A stretch of 64,000 bases of DNA from JADGGM01 sp027307005 (GTDB lineage: Bacteria > Gemmatimonadota > Gemmatimonadetes > Gemmatimonadales > Gemmatimonadaceae). This document shows, piece after piece, positions 16,990 to 25,871 of the stretch. The notes below the pieces were generated by a model, which did no database searches, was not told where the DNA came from, and was given only the letters and a program-made list of their open reading frames with translations. The position numbers and the translations under genes were made by a program. The first letter of the stretch is position 1, and each line of letters begins with the position of its first letter. Where the stretch lies: the NCBI GenBank assembly GCA_035455745.1, contig DATIEP010000049.1, positions 105,791 to 169,790 of the forward strand. The letters run 5' to 3'.

Positions 16990-17979
16990 ATGCCGAACCA
17001 CCAGCGGAATTATCGGGCGATACTCGAGCGCAACGTCGGATTCGATGGCAACACGCGCTGGCTGCGATACGCCAGACGCAACGGATTCAAGGAGGTGAAG
17101 GCGGAACGCGTGCGGCGATGCCCGGACTGCGGCGGGCGGCCCAAGCGAAAATCCTGGGGCCAGTACGTCTATTTCAGCACGCTGATTCATCTCCTCGAGT
17201 GCAGCCGGTGCGGCCTCGTTTGGTCCGATGCGCGCATCGATCCGGGTCTCGTCCGCAGGCAGTTCGAGGTCATGTACAATGGCGAGAGGTACTTTCGCTT
17301 CTCGAGACGCCGCATCTTCGGGCACTTGGCGCGCGTCATCGACGATCTCGCCCCGCGCGGCGCCCACGTGCTCGACATCGGCGGTGCGCGCGGCGATCTC
17401 ATGGCGCACCTCGTCGAACGGCGTCCGGATCTGTATGTGGTCGTGAACGACGTCTCCGCCTCCGGGACCAAAGCCGCGACCGAGCGATTCGGATTCCCGA
17501 CGATCACCGGCGGTGCGCAAGCGCTCGACGAGCACGAGCGGCGCTACGACATCGTCGTGCTGAGCGACGTCCTGTACTTCGAGCCCGACATCCGCCGTCT
17601 CTGGTCTGCGTTAGACAAGCTCGTCGCGCCCGGCGGCAAAGTGATCATCCGTGTGCCGCACAGGTGGGCGCTCATCCGCCTCTGGCAGCGGTGGTTCCGC
17701 GCCACGCGGTCGCGCGCACGACAGCGTCTGCAGCACGCGATTCGATTCTTCAATCCCGGGCACATCTTCATCCTTCGGAAGGACTATCTCGAGACGCGTC
17801 TCCGCCAACTGGGCTTTCAGCGGCTGCGCGTGATGCCCTCGCCGCTCCTCGCGCACGCGGGGACGCGCGTCATCGATGCGGTGGCCTTCGCCGTCGCGGT
17901 CGTGATCTATTGGGTGACTGGCGGCGCCTGTGCATTGACGCCGAGTGTGGTGGTCGTCGGCGCGGATCGGCAGATCTGA
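16990..17979 (+). CDS. Class I SAM-dependent methyltransferase with N-terminal zinc ribbon
   Basis: 329 residues. A four-cysteine zinc-ribbon pattern (C44-x2-C47 and C71-x2-C74) precedes the methyltransferase domain. Motif I is 'HVLDIGGARGDLMAHL' (126-141) and an acidic post-I segment follows ('YVVVNDVSASG'). 'YDIVVLSDVLYFEPDIRRLWSALDKLVAPGGKVIIRVPH' gives motifs IV-VI. The C-terminus has a hydrophobic stretch (about 295-315) that could be membrane-associated. This arrangement resembles methyltransferase 11/12 proteins of sugar or polyketide tailoring clusters, but no such cluster surrounds it. It starts 303 bases after the VOC gene, so it has its own promoter. Confidence 0.8.
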   Translation: MPNHQRNYRAILERNVGFDGNTRWLRYARRNGFKEVKAERVRRCPDCGGRPKRKSWGQYVYFSTLIHLLECSRCGLVWSDARIDPGLVRRQFEVMYNGERYFRFSRRRIFGHLARVIDDLAPRGAHVLDIGGARGDLMAHLVERRPDLYVVVNDVSASGTKAATERFGFPTITGGAQALDEHERRYDIVVLSDVLYFEPDIRRLWSALDKLVAPGGKVIIRVPHRWALIRLWQRWFRATRSRARQRLQHAIRFFNPGHIFILRKDYLETRLRQLGFQRLRVMPSPLLAHAGTRVIDAVAFAVAVVIYWVTGGACALTPSVVVVGADRQI

Positions 17980-18045
17980 TGCCGCACGCGCCTGCGCGCC
18001 CGGACGCCGACGCGCACGGGGGCGACGTCCAGTCGACGGATGCGG

Positions 18046-19158
18046 TCACTCGTCGACGATCAGCGTACCGATCGCGCCTTTCTGGCCGTGACCGAAGGAG
18101 TGGTTGACGAACACGTATTCCCCCGGCTCGTCGGCCCGCATCTCGAAGATCATGCCGCCACCCGCCGCGACGCTATACGTTTGTACGCCGTGAATCGCAC
18201 TGTTAGGCGGCGCGCCGAGGTAGACGGTTTCGAACTGTCCGCCTACGACGTGAAAGGCACAGGGATGGGTTGGGCCGGCGTTCACGACATGGAAGCGGAC
18301 CAGCTTGCCTCGAGGAACGTGGATCGGCGCCTCCTGATACTGCGCCGGCCGCCCATTGAACGCGAGCAGGTCCGGGAGCTCGCTCAGCATCTTGGTATAG
18401 GCAAACGGCGAAATACCGTTCTCCGGCGGGCCGAGGTAGAACTCGTTCTGAATCAGCACCAGCTCGGTCGCGGGTCGCAGCGGTTTCACGGGGTCGACGA
18501 TGATCGCGCCGAACATGCCGGAACCGAGATGCATGAGCACCGGCGCGGTTCCGCAGTGATAGAGAAAAGCGCCGGCATACTTCGGGGTGAACGAGAAGCT
18601 CACGGATTGCCCAGGAAGGGCCGAGCGAAACGCGGTCTTGGGGTTGATCTGTGCCGCATGAAAATCCATGGAGTGTGGAATTCGTCCGGCGTTAGTCAGC
18701 GTGAACTCGACCATGTCGCCTTGGCGGACGTGGACAATCGGCCCCGGCATATCGCCATCGAACGTCCACGCCGCGACCACCGTGTCCTCGCGGACGCGGA
18801 TCGGCACTTCCCTGGCAGTGAAGTGGAGGCGTGTCACGCGCTGGTGCGGCAGCGGCGGCAGCACCGGGTCGAACCGGTGGAACGCGACGGCAGCTGCAGC
18901 AGTGCTGCCCGGAGCCGACGCCGAGGAGGACGGCATCGCATGGTGCAGACTCGTATCGCTGCGGCTGTCCGGGTTTTGCGTTGGGCGTTCGTGCACGCGC
19001 GTCGCGCCCGTCGCCGTGTCGGCGCTGGGTGCACGTCGCCCGACCTCGGACCGGCCGCACGCGGCAACCGCCGCGGCCAGAACGGGTGCGTGCATGAGAA
19101 AGCGTCGCCGGCCGCTGTCGATGGTGCGGCGTCCTGTTGGCGCCTGCGTGTCGGACAT
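18046..19158 (-). CDS. nirK: Copper-containing nitrite reductase (NirK-like) multicopper oxidase
   Basis: 370 residues. A twin-arginine-like signal with lipobox-like cysteine ('RRTIDSGRRRFLMHAPVLAAAVAACG') and a Ser/Ala-rich linker lead into two cupredoxin domains. Type 1 copper ligands would be H162, C202, H210 and M215 ('PHSMDFHAA', 'YHCGTAPVLMHLGSGM'). Type 2 ligands would be H167, H201 and H353 ('YVFVNHSFG'). The catalytic Asp is D165 and the catalytic His lies in 'HPCAFHVVGG' (H298 or H303). This layout is that of CuNiR, which reduces nitrite to NO in the periplasm. It is divergent from a Crp/Fnr gene, as is usual for nirK control. A 3' fragment of a second copy lies at 50484. Confidence 0.82.
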   Translation of the reverse strand: MSDTQAPTGRRTIDSGRRRFLMHAPVLAAAVAACGRSEVGRRAPSADTATGATRVHERPTQNPDSRSDTSLHHAMPSSSASAPGSTAAAAVAFHRFDPVLPPLPHQRVTRLHFTAREVPIRVREDTVVAAWTFDGDMPGPIVHVRQGDMVEFTLTNAGRIPHSMDFHAAQINPKTAFRSALPGQSVSFSFTPKYAGAFLYHCGTAPVLMHLGSGMFGAIIVDPVKPLRPATELVLIQNEFYLGPPENGISPFAYTKMLSELPDLLAFNGRPAQYQEAPIHVPRGKLVRFHVVNAGPTHPCAFHVVGGQFETVYLGAPPNSAIHGVQTYSVAAGGGMIFEMRADEPGEYVFVNHSFGHGQKGAIGTLIVDE

Positions 19159-19311
19159 TGGATCCTCGCACAGATGGTGGCGGTGCGCCCGCGTTAGGAA
19201 TCGAGCCGCTCAGCCGGAATATGTCGCGGCGTTCGGCGGTCCGCGACGTGATGGGCGTCACGCGATATACGCTCCAGTGGTGCGGATCGCTCGGCGGCGT
19301 TTACTTACGGC

Positions 19312-20103
19312 ATGACCGAGACGTCGACACTCGATACGCTCGTCGAATTGCTCCGCGGCGTTCCGCTCTTCGGCGAGCTGGAGGACGAGGCGTTGCGCCA
19401 GCTCGCCGGGCGATGTGTCGTTCGATCGGCGCCGGCGGGTTGGGTGTTGTTCACGACCGGCGAAGCGTGTCGCGGCGTCTACATCGTCCAATCGGGGCAC
19501 GTGCGCATCTTTCGAACCGACCCGAGCGGACGCGAGCAAGTGCTGCACGTCGAAGGGCCGGGACGCGCGGTGGCCGAGCTTCCATTGTTCGACGGCGGGC
19601 CGTATCCGGCATCCGCACTGACTACGGAGGAGTCGCGGCTGGCGTTCCTGCCGCGCGCCGCCTTCGAGCACCTCTATCGCACGCACCCCGACATCGCGCA
19701 GGCGGTGATTCGCTCGTTAGGCAGGCGCCTCAGGCATCTCGTCCATGTGACCGAGACGCTGGCCTTCCGGGATGTGGCGGCTCGACTCGCCTTACTGCTC
19801 GTCGGCTATGCGCAGCAGAGCGGAACGCGGACCGACGCCGGCGTGGTGATCGAGGTCGATCGCACCCAGGAGGACATCGCGCACGAAATCGGCACCGCGC
19901 GCGAGTCGGTGTCGCGCGCGATGAAGCAGCTTCGGAAGCAGAAGCTGATCGAGTCACTGGGCCGCAACCGGATTTTGATTCCGGACGTGGACCGGTTGCA
20001 CGCGTTGCTGCCGTCACAGAGCGACGCGGAGCATCGGCCGGCTCGGCTTGGTGAGACATCCGTCACACCACCGGCGGACAACGCGGGTCACTCTTCGGCA
20101 TGA
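19312..20103 (+). CDS. Crp/Fnr-family transcriptional regulator
   Basis: 263 residues. N-terminal cyclic-nucleotide-binding fold (about 15-130: 'LFTTGEACRGVYIVQSGHVRIFRTDPSGREQVLHVEGPGRAVAELPLFDGGPYPASALTTEE'), long dimer helix, then the winged helix 'RTQEDIAHEIGTARESVSRAMKQLRKQKLIE'. There is no N-terminal cysteine cluster for an iron-sulfur centre, so it is not a classical Fnr; heme or another ligand is possible, as in DNR/NnrR proteins. It lies 153 bases from the divergent nirK and overlaps the next gene by 4 bases (ATGA), so nitrogen-oxide sensing is a reasonable inference. I found no clear TTGAT-N4-ATCAA site between the genes. Confidence 0.82.
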   Translation: MTETSTLDTLVELLRGVPLFGELEDEALRQLAGRCVVRSAPAGWVLFTTGEACRGVYIVQSGHVRIFRTDPSGREQVLHVEGPGRAVAELPLFDGGPYPASALTTEESRLAFLPRAAFEHLYRTHPDIAQAVIRSLGRRLRHLVHVTETLAFRDVAARLALLLVGYAQQSGTRTDAGVVIEVDRTQEDIAHEIGTARESVSRAMKQLRKQKLIESLGRNRILIPDVDRLHALLPSQSDAEHRPARLGETSVTPPADNAGHSSA

Positions 20104-21431
20104 ATGTCCTCTCGCCCGAGGCGCGCGCCGGGCGGTTCGCGCTCCCCGGTGCGCATTTCGCGGTGGCGACGTGCTATCTGGTGGCGGCGGCCGCCGGTCT
20201 GGTCTGGATCGCACCGCAGCTGGCGGCCGGCGACTTCGCCTCGCCGCGCGTGGCCGGCGTCACGCACCTGTTCACGTTAGGCTGGCTCACCACCACCATT
20301 TTCGGCGCGCTCTATCAGTTGATGCCCAACGCGATGGCGGCGCCGATCCGCTGGCCGCGGGTCGGCTGGGCGAGCCTCGCGGTGTTCGCGCCCGGCGTCG
20401 GCGCGTTTGCGTTAGGCGTGGCTCGCGGCGCCGCCGTCGCGGAGTACCTCGGCATCTGCCTGGTCGCGCTCGGCGTCGCGCTCACCGTGGGCAATGTGGC
20501 GGCGACGCTCCCGCGGGCGCGGCGGCGCGACGAGATGTGGGCGGGCATCGCGATCGCGATCACCTACCTCTCGGCCGCCCTCGTGCTCGGCGCCCTGCTC
20601 TTCCACAACCTTCGCACCGGAGACCTTGCTGCCGCGCGCGTGCGGGTGCTGGCGACGCATCTGCACGTCGCGATCGTCGGCTGGGTGCTCGTGATGATCG
20701 TCGGCGTGTCGCACCGGTTGCTGCCCATGTTTCTGATCGCGCGCGGCGCGGACACACGGTGGACCCGCCGGGCGCTGGCGTCGCTCGCCGCCGGCGTACC
20801 GATCCTCGGCGTGGGGTTCCTGACACATCGCGCGCCGGTTGCGTGGGTGGGCGCCGCAGTGTTGGACCTGGGCATTGCCTTCTTTCTCTACCAGGCCTCC
20901 TGCTTTGTTCGTGCACGCGTACGCAAGCGCATCGACATCGGCATGCGCTACGCCGGCGTGGGGGTGTCGTTTCTCGCTCTGGCTGCCGCGTTAGGCCCGA
21001 TCGTTCTCTGGCGCCGCCCCCTTTCCATGCGTCTTGCTACGACCTACGTGCTCCTGGGGCTGCTCGGCGGAATCGTGATGTTCGTGATCGGACTCTTCTA
21101 TAAGATCGTTCCGATGCTCGCGTGGACGGCGCGCTATGGCGGGCAGGCAAAGCCCAACGTGCCGACGATCGCCGAGATGTTCTCGGAGCGGGTGGCGCGC
21201 GCGCAACTCGTGCTCATGACCGGTGCGATTCTCGCCATCGCCGGCGCGATTCTGTCGGGCTCGTCCATCGGCGCCCGGATCGGCGCCGCGGCGTTCCTCG
21301 TGGGTGTGCTGCTCTTCGGCAGCCAGATTCTCCGTGTTGCGTTAGGCAGGCCCTCGAGGCGCCACGAGCCGGACGAGCTTGCTGCGCCGCGTCCCGGCCG
21401 CTCGGCGCGGGCCGTGGTCACCCGCGTGTAG
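20100..21431 (+). CDS. Heme-copper oxidase subunit I-like / NnrS-like membrane protein
   Basis: 443 residues with about 12 transmembrane segments. Conserved membrane histidines occur in oxidase-like contexts: H56 ('VTHLFTLGWLTTTIFGALYQLMP'), H187/H189 and H205 ('ATHLHVAIVGWVLVMIVGVSHRLLPMF'), then 'GLFYKIVPMLAWTARYGG' (331-348). It lacks the full set of six metal-binding histidines of canonical cytochrome oxidases. It is coupled to the Crp/Fnr gene and faces nirK, so a role in NO handling or heme-linked signalling is inferred; the activity is unproven. Confidence 0.7.
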   Translation: MNVLSPEARAGRFALPGAHFAVATCYLVAAAAGLVWIAPQLAAGDFASPRVAGVTHLFTLGWLTTTIFGALYQLMPNAMAAPIRWPRVGWASLAVFAPGVGAFALGVARGAAVAEYLGICLVALGVALTVGNVAATLPRARRRDEMWAGIAIAITYLSAALVLGALLFHNLRTGDLAAARVRVLATHLHVAIVGWVLVMIVGVSHRLLPMFLIARGADTRWTRRALASLAAGVPILGVGFLTHRAPVAWVGAAVLDLGIAFFLYQASCFVRARVRKRIDIGMRYAGVGVSFLALAAALGPIVLWRRPLSMRLATTYVLLGLLGGIVMFVIGLFYKIVPMLAWTARYGGQAKPNVPTIAEMFSERVARAQLVLMTGAILAIAGAILSGSSIGARIGAAAFLVGVLLFGSQILRVALGRPSRRHEPDELAAPRPGRSARAVVTRV

Positions 21432-21506
21432 TTCGTGTCGAACTGATGTGCACTTACACATTCGGCCGCGACGGCCCTGTAGCACGCCGTCGCCGTTCGA
21501 GCAACG

Positions 21507-21974
21507 CTACCGGGACTGGCGCGGCGCGTTCCGCTCCGTGACGCGGGTGCGCAGCGCGTCCAGGTGCGGCGACCGGGCCGTAATGAACCGGGCGGTCCGC
21601 CGCGCGCCGGTCTCGTCCGTCCAATGAAGCCAGACCTCCGGAAACAATCTGACGGATTCGACGGGCGCCTCGATGCTGGTTAGGCAGTCAATGGGCAACT
21701 CGAGGCGCCTCACTCCCCGCCGGAGCACCAGCACGTCGTTGCCCATCCAGACGTCGTACACGTTCCCCATGTAGGAGAGCCAGATCCCGAGGAAGCCTGC
21801 GCCGAGCACGATGAAGAGTGCGAGGACGCCCCACTGGCCGTCGCGCGCCAATCCGGTCGGCAACGACGACACCTCGAAGAGCGTGATCCCTATCACCAGC
21901 GCGGGGAGCACGTACGAGGCGACCAGCAGTCCCGGCCACGAGAGCCGGTGCATCGCGCCCGCCGGCGCGGTCAC
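21507..21974 (-). CDS. Small two-TM membrane protein of unknown function
   Basis: 155 residues from the GTG at 21974 (the ATG at 21953 is an alternative). Two hydrophobic segments near 12-35 and 45-70 precede a soluble domain ('GNDVLVLRRGVRRLELPIDCLTSIEAPVESVRLFPEVWLHWTDETG') that resembles a bacterial PH-type beta-barrel, though I cannot confirm the family. The GTG overlaps the TGA of the 33-codon frame upstream, suggesting translational coupling. It converges on the heme-copper-like gene, 75 bases away. Confidence 0.55.
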   Translation of the reverse strand: MTAPAGAMHRLSWPGLLVASYVLPALVIGITLFEVSSLPTGLARDGQWGVLALFIVLGAGFLGIWLSYMGNVYDVWMGNDVLVLRRGVRRLELPIDCLTSIEAPVESVRLFPEVWLHWTDETGARRTARFITARSPHLDALRTRVTERNAPRQSR

Positions 21975-22072
21975 GTTAGGCGTCGTGCATGCATGGTCTC
22001 ACCCGGCGTCATGGCAGGTGCGGGATTGGCGCGCGATGCCCGGCGCCGCGGAAGCCAGTCGAGGAAGCTCAT
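21971..22072 (-). CDS. 33-residue ORF coupled to the downstream membrane protein
   Basis: ATG at 22072 with GGAGG five bases upstream; 'MSFLDWLPRRRASRANPAPAMTPGETMHARRLT'-type content (basic, Pro/Ala-rich) ends in a TGA that overlaps the GTG of the next gene (ACGTGACC). The ribosome site and overlap suggest either a genuine small protein or a leader peptide that couples translation. No homologue is recognised. It was missed by size cut-offs, and only its start region distinguishes it from chance. Confidence 0.4.
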   Translation of the reverse strand: MSFLDWLPRRRASRANPAPAMTPGETMHARRLT

Positions 22073-22219
22073 GACTCCTCCACCGCGGGCCGCTGCATGA
22101 GACCAGCCATGGCTGCCGACAGGCGCTCGGCCAGCGACCGCTGCCGCCGGTGGCCTCGCGCCGTCGCGCATACGCGCCGACGATGCAGACGGCGGTCGCA
22201 AAGCGCAATGGTTCGGCGG

Positions 22220-23005
22220 CTACCCGGCGCGGCGCGGCTTGGCGGTCGCGTAGGCGTAGTGGAAGCGGAACCCCGACTTCTTCTGGGTCGTCACGGCGTC
22301 GAGGATCGCGCGCGAGTGCGCATCGACCAGATAGCGGGTCGTGATCACCGGATCGGCAAAGCGCACCACCCACGCATCGACACCGGTCTCCCGCGTCCGG
22401 CCCAGGACAGTGAGCGTGTCGCGTTCGAGGGCGCCATCCACCTCGGAGAAGAGCGGCACGACCATCTGCGCCCCGCTCCGGTACTCGAGCGATCGCACCA
22501 GCGGCTTGACCTCGTTGAACGCGAACACGGGCACGTCGAAGGTCTGGTCGAAGACACGCGGCGCCGAGTCGGGATGCTGAATGGTGCCCGTCACGTGCGC
22601 GCCGGCGTATCGATACGCATACCGCACGTGGTTGAACGCCAGCACCTCGGAAACCGGTCGCAGGCTCCGGGCATCGACGACGAGCGTATCGCTGGACTGG
22701 AAAGGCGGCGTCCAGTTTGTCGTTAGGCGGATACCGTCGTCCGACCGGAGCGCCGCCATCGCGACGTGTGCCACGAGACGCGTCGTCGTGTCGCCGGTGG
22801 GACGCTGCGTGAACACGGCCACGTCAGCCGACGAATCGACGAGATTCGGCACTCTGAGCGCGTGGGCGCCAGGCAGCAGCATGCTGCCCGGAGCATGCGG
22901 CGAGGTCGCGCACGCGGCGGCGATCGCGACGCTTGCGGCGATCGTCGCTTGTCTCGCTGTTTGTCCCGCTCGCCGTGCGGTGGTGGGGACGGCAACGGGT
23001 CTCAT
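22220..23005 (-). CDS. Secreted lipoprotein-like protein, DUF3108-like
   Basis: 261 residues. An N-terminal signal with 'AAACATSPH' (possible lipobox cysteine) is followed by a beta-rich body: 'FTQRPTGDTTTRLVAHVAMAAL', 'DTLVVDARSLRPVSEVLAF', 'WVVRFADPVITTRYLVDAHSRAILDAV'. The ending, where a sugar- or lipid-like binding barrel converts to 'YLVDAHSRAIL', resembles DUF3108 proteins of unknown function. It lies 12 bases after the similar gene at 23018, so the pair is an operon and probably an old tandem duplication. Confidence 0.65.
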   Translation of the reverse strand: MRPVAVPTTARRAGQTARQATIAASVAIAAACATSPHAPGSMLLPGAHALRVPNLVDSSADVAVFTQRPTGDTTTRLVAHVAMAALRSDDGIRLTTNWTPPFQSSDTLVVDARSLRPVSEVLAFNHVRYAYRYAGAHVTGTIQHPDSAPRVFDQTFDVPVFAFNEVKPLVRSLEYRSGAQMVVPLFSEVDGALERDTLTVLGRTRETGVDAWVVRFADPVITTRYLVDAHSRAILDAVTTQKKSGFRFHYAYATAKPRRAG

Positions 23006-23017
23006 CAGACGGCCATT

Positions 23018-23761
23018 TCAGGGAAGGTGTGTCACACTCTGCTCCGCCCGCACTTCCGATCCAGGCGCCGGCGTGTTGTAGAAGACCCAGCGGACCATGT
23101 ATGGCGGCGCATCGATGATCCACATGCGACTCGCCAGCCTGTTGGACCCGCCAGTGGATCCCGCGACGTAATCGTCCACGACCCATGCGCGACGATACAA
23201 GGTTCCGCCAACGCGAACGTCCTCGCGGCCTGTCGTGCGGTAGAGATGTGTTTCGGTCGAGTCATTGCCCTGCCAGAGCACCATACGGTAGACGACGTTA
23301 GTACGGCGCGGCAGGACTTCGACGACGAGATCCGCTGCATTGCCAAAGAACGCCGGCGTCTCGAGCTTGACATGAATGGGCGTGGACGCGCCGCCACTCT
23401 GACACTGGGATCCGTCAATGGACGTGCCTTGGAATCGCATCGTCCCGCATTGCTGGATGATGGCGTAGGGAGCCAGGGTACGGCGATCGAGAACTGTCAC
23501 ACCGGTGGCGCCCCCGCTGTTCGAGCTCATGAACATCAAGGGGACGCCGGCGGAATCTCGAAAGACGGTCGTGAACGTCGCGTCGACCAGCGGCGTAACC
23601 CTACCAGCAGTGATCTTCGCGACGCGCACGCGGCCGGCGTACGGCCGCCACGCGTGCATGTCGACGAGCGGCGAGCCGACAGGGACATCAACGGTATCGG
23701 GCGCGTTAGGCCCGAACGCAGCAAGCGCGAGCACGAGAGACAGAATGGATAACATGCGCAT
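23018..23761 (-). CDS. Secreted DUF3108-like protein, paralogue of the next gene
   Basis: About 247 residues from the ATG at 23761 (a second ATG two codons later at 23755). Signal peptide 'MRMLSILSLVLALAAFGPNAPD', then beta-rich sequence with 'MFMSSNSGGATGVTVLDRRTLAPYAIIQQ' and 'WVVDDYVAGSTGGSNRLASRMWIIDAPPYMVRWVFY'. The fold and order of motifs parallel the gene at 22220. Two cysteines (in 'QQCGTMRFQGTSIDGSQC') may form a disulfide. Function unknown. It is divergent from the histidine kinase gene at 23887, leaving a 125-bp shared promoter region. Confidence 0.65.
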   Translation of the reverse strand: MRMLSILSLVLALAAFGPNAPDTVDVPVGSPLVDMHAWRPYAGRVRVAKITAGRVTPLVDATFTTVFRDSAGVPLMFMSSNSGGATGVTVLDRRTLAPYAIIQQCGTMRFQGTSIDGSQCQSGGASTPIHVKLETPAFFGNAADLVVEVLPRRTNVVYRMVLWQGNDSTETHLYRTTGREDVRVGGTLYRRAWVVDDYVAGSTGGSNRLASRMWIIDAPPYMVRWVFYNTPAPGSEVRAEQSVTHLP

Positions 23762-23886
23762 GACGATGGGTCGCGCGACGATTCGACGCCACGGGGATGA
23801 CGCCGGCGAGGTCCCACGTGCAGCCAGCGTCGCTCGCTGCACGCCGGCTTGCCGTCGCCGATCCACGGAGCTAGGGTGGCGCTGAC

Positions 23887-24978
23887 ATGAATCCGCGTTG
23901 GTCGCCCCACCCCGCCGTGTCCTGGCGCACCGTGTTCGGGGCCTGGACCGTCATCGCGTCCCTGGCAGTCCTGGATCGTTGGGCGAGCGCACGCGTGCTC
24001 GCGACGCCGCCGCTGTCGTGGCGCGGAGTGGCGCCTGAGCTGAGCGAGTGGTATTTGTGGGCGCTGTTCACGCCAGGGATCCTCCGGCTTGGCAAGCGGT
24101 TTCCAGTCACCGGTCCTGGTGCGCGGTTCAACGTCGTGGTCCATCTCGCCGCACTTCTCGGAATCTCCGCCATTCATGCTGTCGTCTACGCGGCTGCGTA
24201 CGCGTACATCGCGCGCAATCCGATCGACGTGTCATTCGCGTCATTCGCCTGGCGAGTCGGCATCAGTTTCGTGCCATTCGCGATGATCGTGTACTCCGCG
24301 ACCGTCGCCATCGGGGTCGCCGCATCGCTGTCCTGGCAGTCGCGCGCCGACGCCGTTCGCACCGCCGAGCTCACCGCGCAGCTCGCTCGGGCAGAGACTG
24401 CGGCACTCCGTGCGCATCTGCACCCGCACTTTCTCTTCAACTCGCTGCATACGGTGGGATCGCTCGTGCGCGAGAGTGATCGCGACGCCGCCGTCGATGT
24501 AATCGCGCAGTTAGGCGACCTGCTCCGAGAGCTCAGTCGACAGGATGCTCCGGAGCAAATCCTGCTGCGCGAGGAACTCGCATTCGTTCGCCGATACCTC
24601 GCGATCGAGCGCGTGCGGTTCGAGGATCGGCTGCGCATCGTCTGGCGCGTCAGCGCTGCCGCCGAGGTCGCATGGGTGCCGCGTTTGCTCCTCCAGCCGC
24701 TTGTCGAAAACGCCATACGCCACGGCATCGCCACATCGACGACCGCGGGTCTGGTCGAGATCACTGCGACGCAAACGGCAGACACACTGACAATCTCCGT
24801 CCGTGACGACGGCCCGGGGCCTCCGCAAACCAACCAGAGTGGTGTGGGTCTCGCTACCACGCGCGCCAGACTCGCGCACACGTACGGGTCGGCCGCCTCG
24901 CTCACGCTCGCGCACGCGCACGGAGGCGGCGCCGTGGCAACGGCGCGGCTGCCGTATCTGACGTCTCCGCCACGGTGA
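23887..24978 (+). CDS. LytS-type sensor histidine kinase
   Basis: 363 residues. Four hydrophobic segments fill residues 10-150, with no separate sensor domain visible. The His_kinase domain follows, with the H-box 'HLHPHFLFNSLHTVGSLV' (H181 likely phosphorylated) and an ATPase domain with N-box 'LVENAIRHG' (N275) and 'VRDDGPGPP'. Its stop overlaps the GTG start of the response regulator at 24975 by 4 bases. Such kinases sense envelope or nutrient signals; the stimulus is unknown. Confidence 0.88.
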   Translation: MNPRWSPHPAVSWRTVFGAWTVIASLAVLDRWASARVLATPPLSWRGVAPELSEWYLWALFTPGILRLGKRFPVTGPGARFNVVVHLAALLGISAIHAVVYAAAYAYIARNPIDVSFASFAWRVGISFVPFAMIVYSATVAIGVAASLSWQSRADAVRTAELTAQLARAETAALRAHLHPHFLFNSLHTVGSLVRESDRDAAVDVIAQLGDLLRELSRQDAPEQILLREELAFVRRYLAIERVRFEDRLRIVWRVSAAAEVAWVPRLLLQPLVENAIRHGIATSTTAGLVEITATQTADTLTISVRDDGPGPPQTNQSGVGLATTRARLAHTYGSAASLTLAHAHGGGAVATARLPYLTSPPR

Positions 24979-25754
24979 GCGCGATCAGGGTGGTCATCGC
25001 CGACGACGAGCCGCACGCTCGCCGAACGCTCGTCAAGCTCGTGGCGCAACGGCGAGATCTCGCGCTGGTCGGAGAATGCCGGAATGGCGCCGAAGCGATC
25101 GAGATCGTGCGGCGGCTCGAGCCTGAGCTTCTGCTGTTGGACGTCCAGATGCCGGGGGCGGACGGCTTCGGTGTGCTTCGCGCGCTACTCCCGTGGTGCC
25201 CGCCGGCAGTCATCCTCGTGACGGCGTACGACGAGTTCGCAGTGCGGGCCTTCGAGGCCGAAGTCCTCGACTTCCTCGTGAAACCGTTTACAGATCGGCG
25301 GTATCATGACGCAGTCGACCGGGCATGCCGGCGTCTTGCCATGCGCGAAGCACAGGATCTGGGCCGGAGGCTACGGCTCGCGCTCGAGCGAACGGAGTCA
25401 CGGTCCGATCTGTCGAGCGCGCGCTCGTTCCGCACACACTTCGTGGTCACGATCGGATCGCGCTCCATCGTCGTCGCGACCGCGGAGATCAGCTGGATCG
25501 AGGCCGATGACTGCTATGCCCGGCTGCATGCCGGCGGACGGCATCATCTCATTCGTGAAAGCCTCAATCAGCTGGAGAGTGAGCTCGATCCCGGCGGGTT
25601 CGCGCGAGTGCATCGATCGGCCATCGTCAACCTGGCGCAGGTCCGCGAACTGGAGCGTGCACCGGGCGGCCAGATCGTGCTCGTGCTTCGCGACGGCGCC
25701 CGCCTCCCCGTGAGCGAGCGCCGGCGCGCGCTGGTGACGCGGCTGTTCGGCTAG
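24975..25754 (+). CDS. LytTR-type response regulator
   Basis: 259 residues. Receiver domain at 4-120 with acidic pocket 'IADDEPHA' and phospho-acceptor D56 ('LLLLDVQMPG'), conserved Thr/Lys ('VTAYDEFAVRAFEAEVLDFLVKPF'). LytTR DNA-binding domain at about 150-258 ('ISWIEADDCYARLHAGGRHHLIRESLNQLESEL...VHRSAIVNLAQV'). It is the partner of the kinase immediately upstream. LytTR proteins bind paired direct repeats; a GTTAACC direct repeat 27 bp apart at 25817 and 25844, just downstream, is a candidate site. Confidence 0.88.
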   Translation: MSAIRVVIADDEPHARRTLVKLVAQRRDLALVGECRNGAEAIEIVRRLEPELLLLDVQMPGADGFGVLRALLPWCPPAVILVTAYDEFAVRAFEAEVLDFLVKPFTDRRYHDAVDRACRRLAMREAQDLGRRLRLALERTESRSDLSSARSFRTHFVVTIGSRSIVVATAEISWIEADDCYARLHAGGRHHLIRESLNQLESELDPGGFARVHRSAIVNLAQVRELERAPGGQIVLVLRDGARLPVSERRRALVTRLFG

Positions 25755-25816
25755 TCGCGGCCCGGGCCGCCCGGCGGATGCTCTTGACGCCGCCGGCGTA
25801 TCGCGTAGCGTTGATC

Positions 25817-25850
25817 GTTAACCTGATTGAAGCTATTTATGGGGTTAACC
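25817..25850. promoter_or_regulatory. GTTAACC direct repeat, candidate regulator site
   Basis: GTTAACC occurs at 25817-25823 and again at 25844-25850 in an unusually AT-rich stretch between the LytTR regulator and the 7TM protein gene. LytTR-domain regulators typically bind two direct repeats on one DNA face, so this could link the two-component system to its downstream neighbour. The 27-bp spacing is somewhat larger than usual for this family, so the call is tentative. Confidence 0.3.
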
Positions 25851-25871
25851 ATTTCCGTGCTGCTCGAACCA

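Noticed and set aside
19159..19311. An Fnr/NNR-type site between nirK and the Crp/Fnr gene
   Set aside because: No TTGAT-N4-ATCAA or close variant was found, so no operator is claimed.
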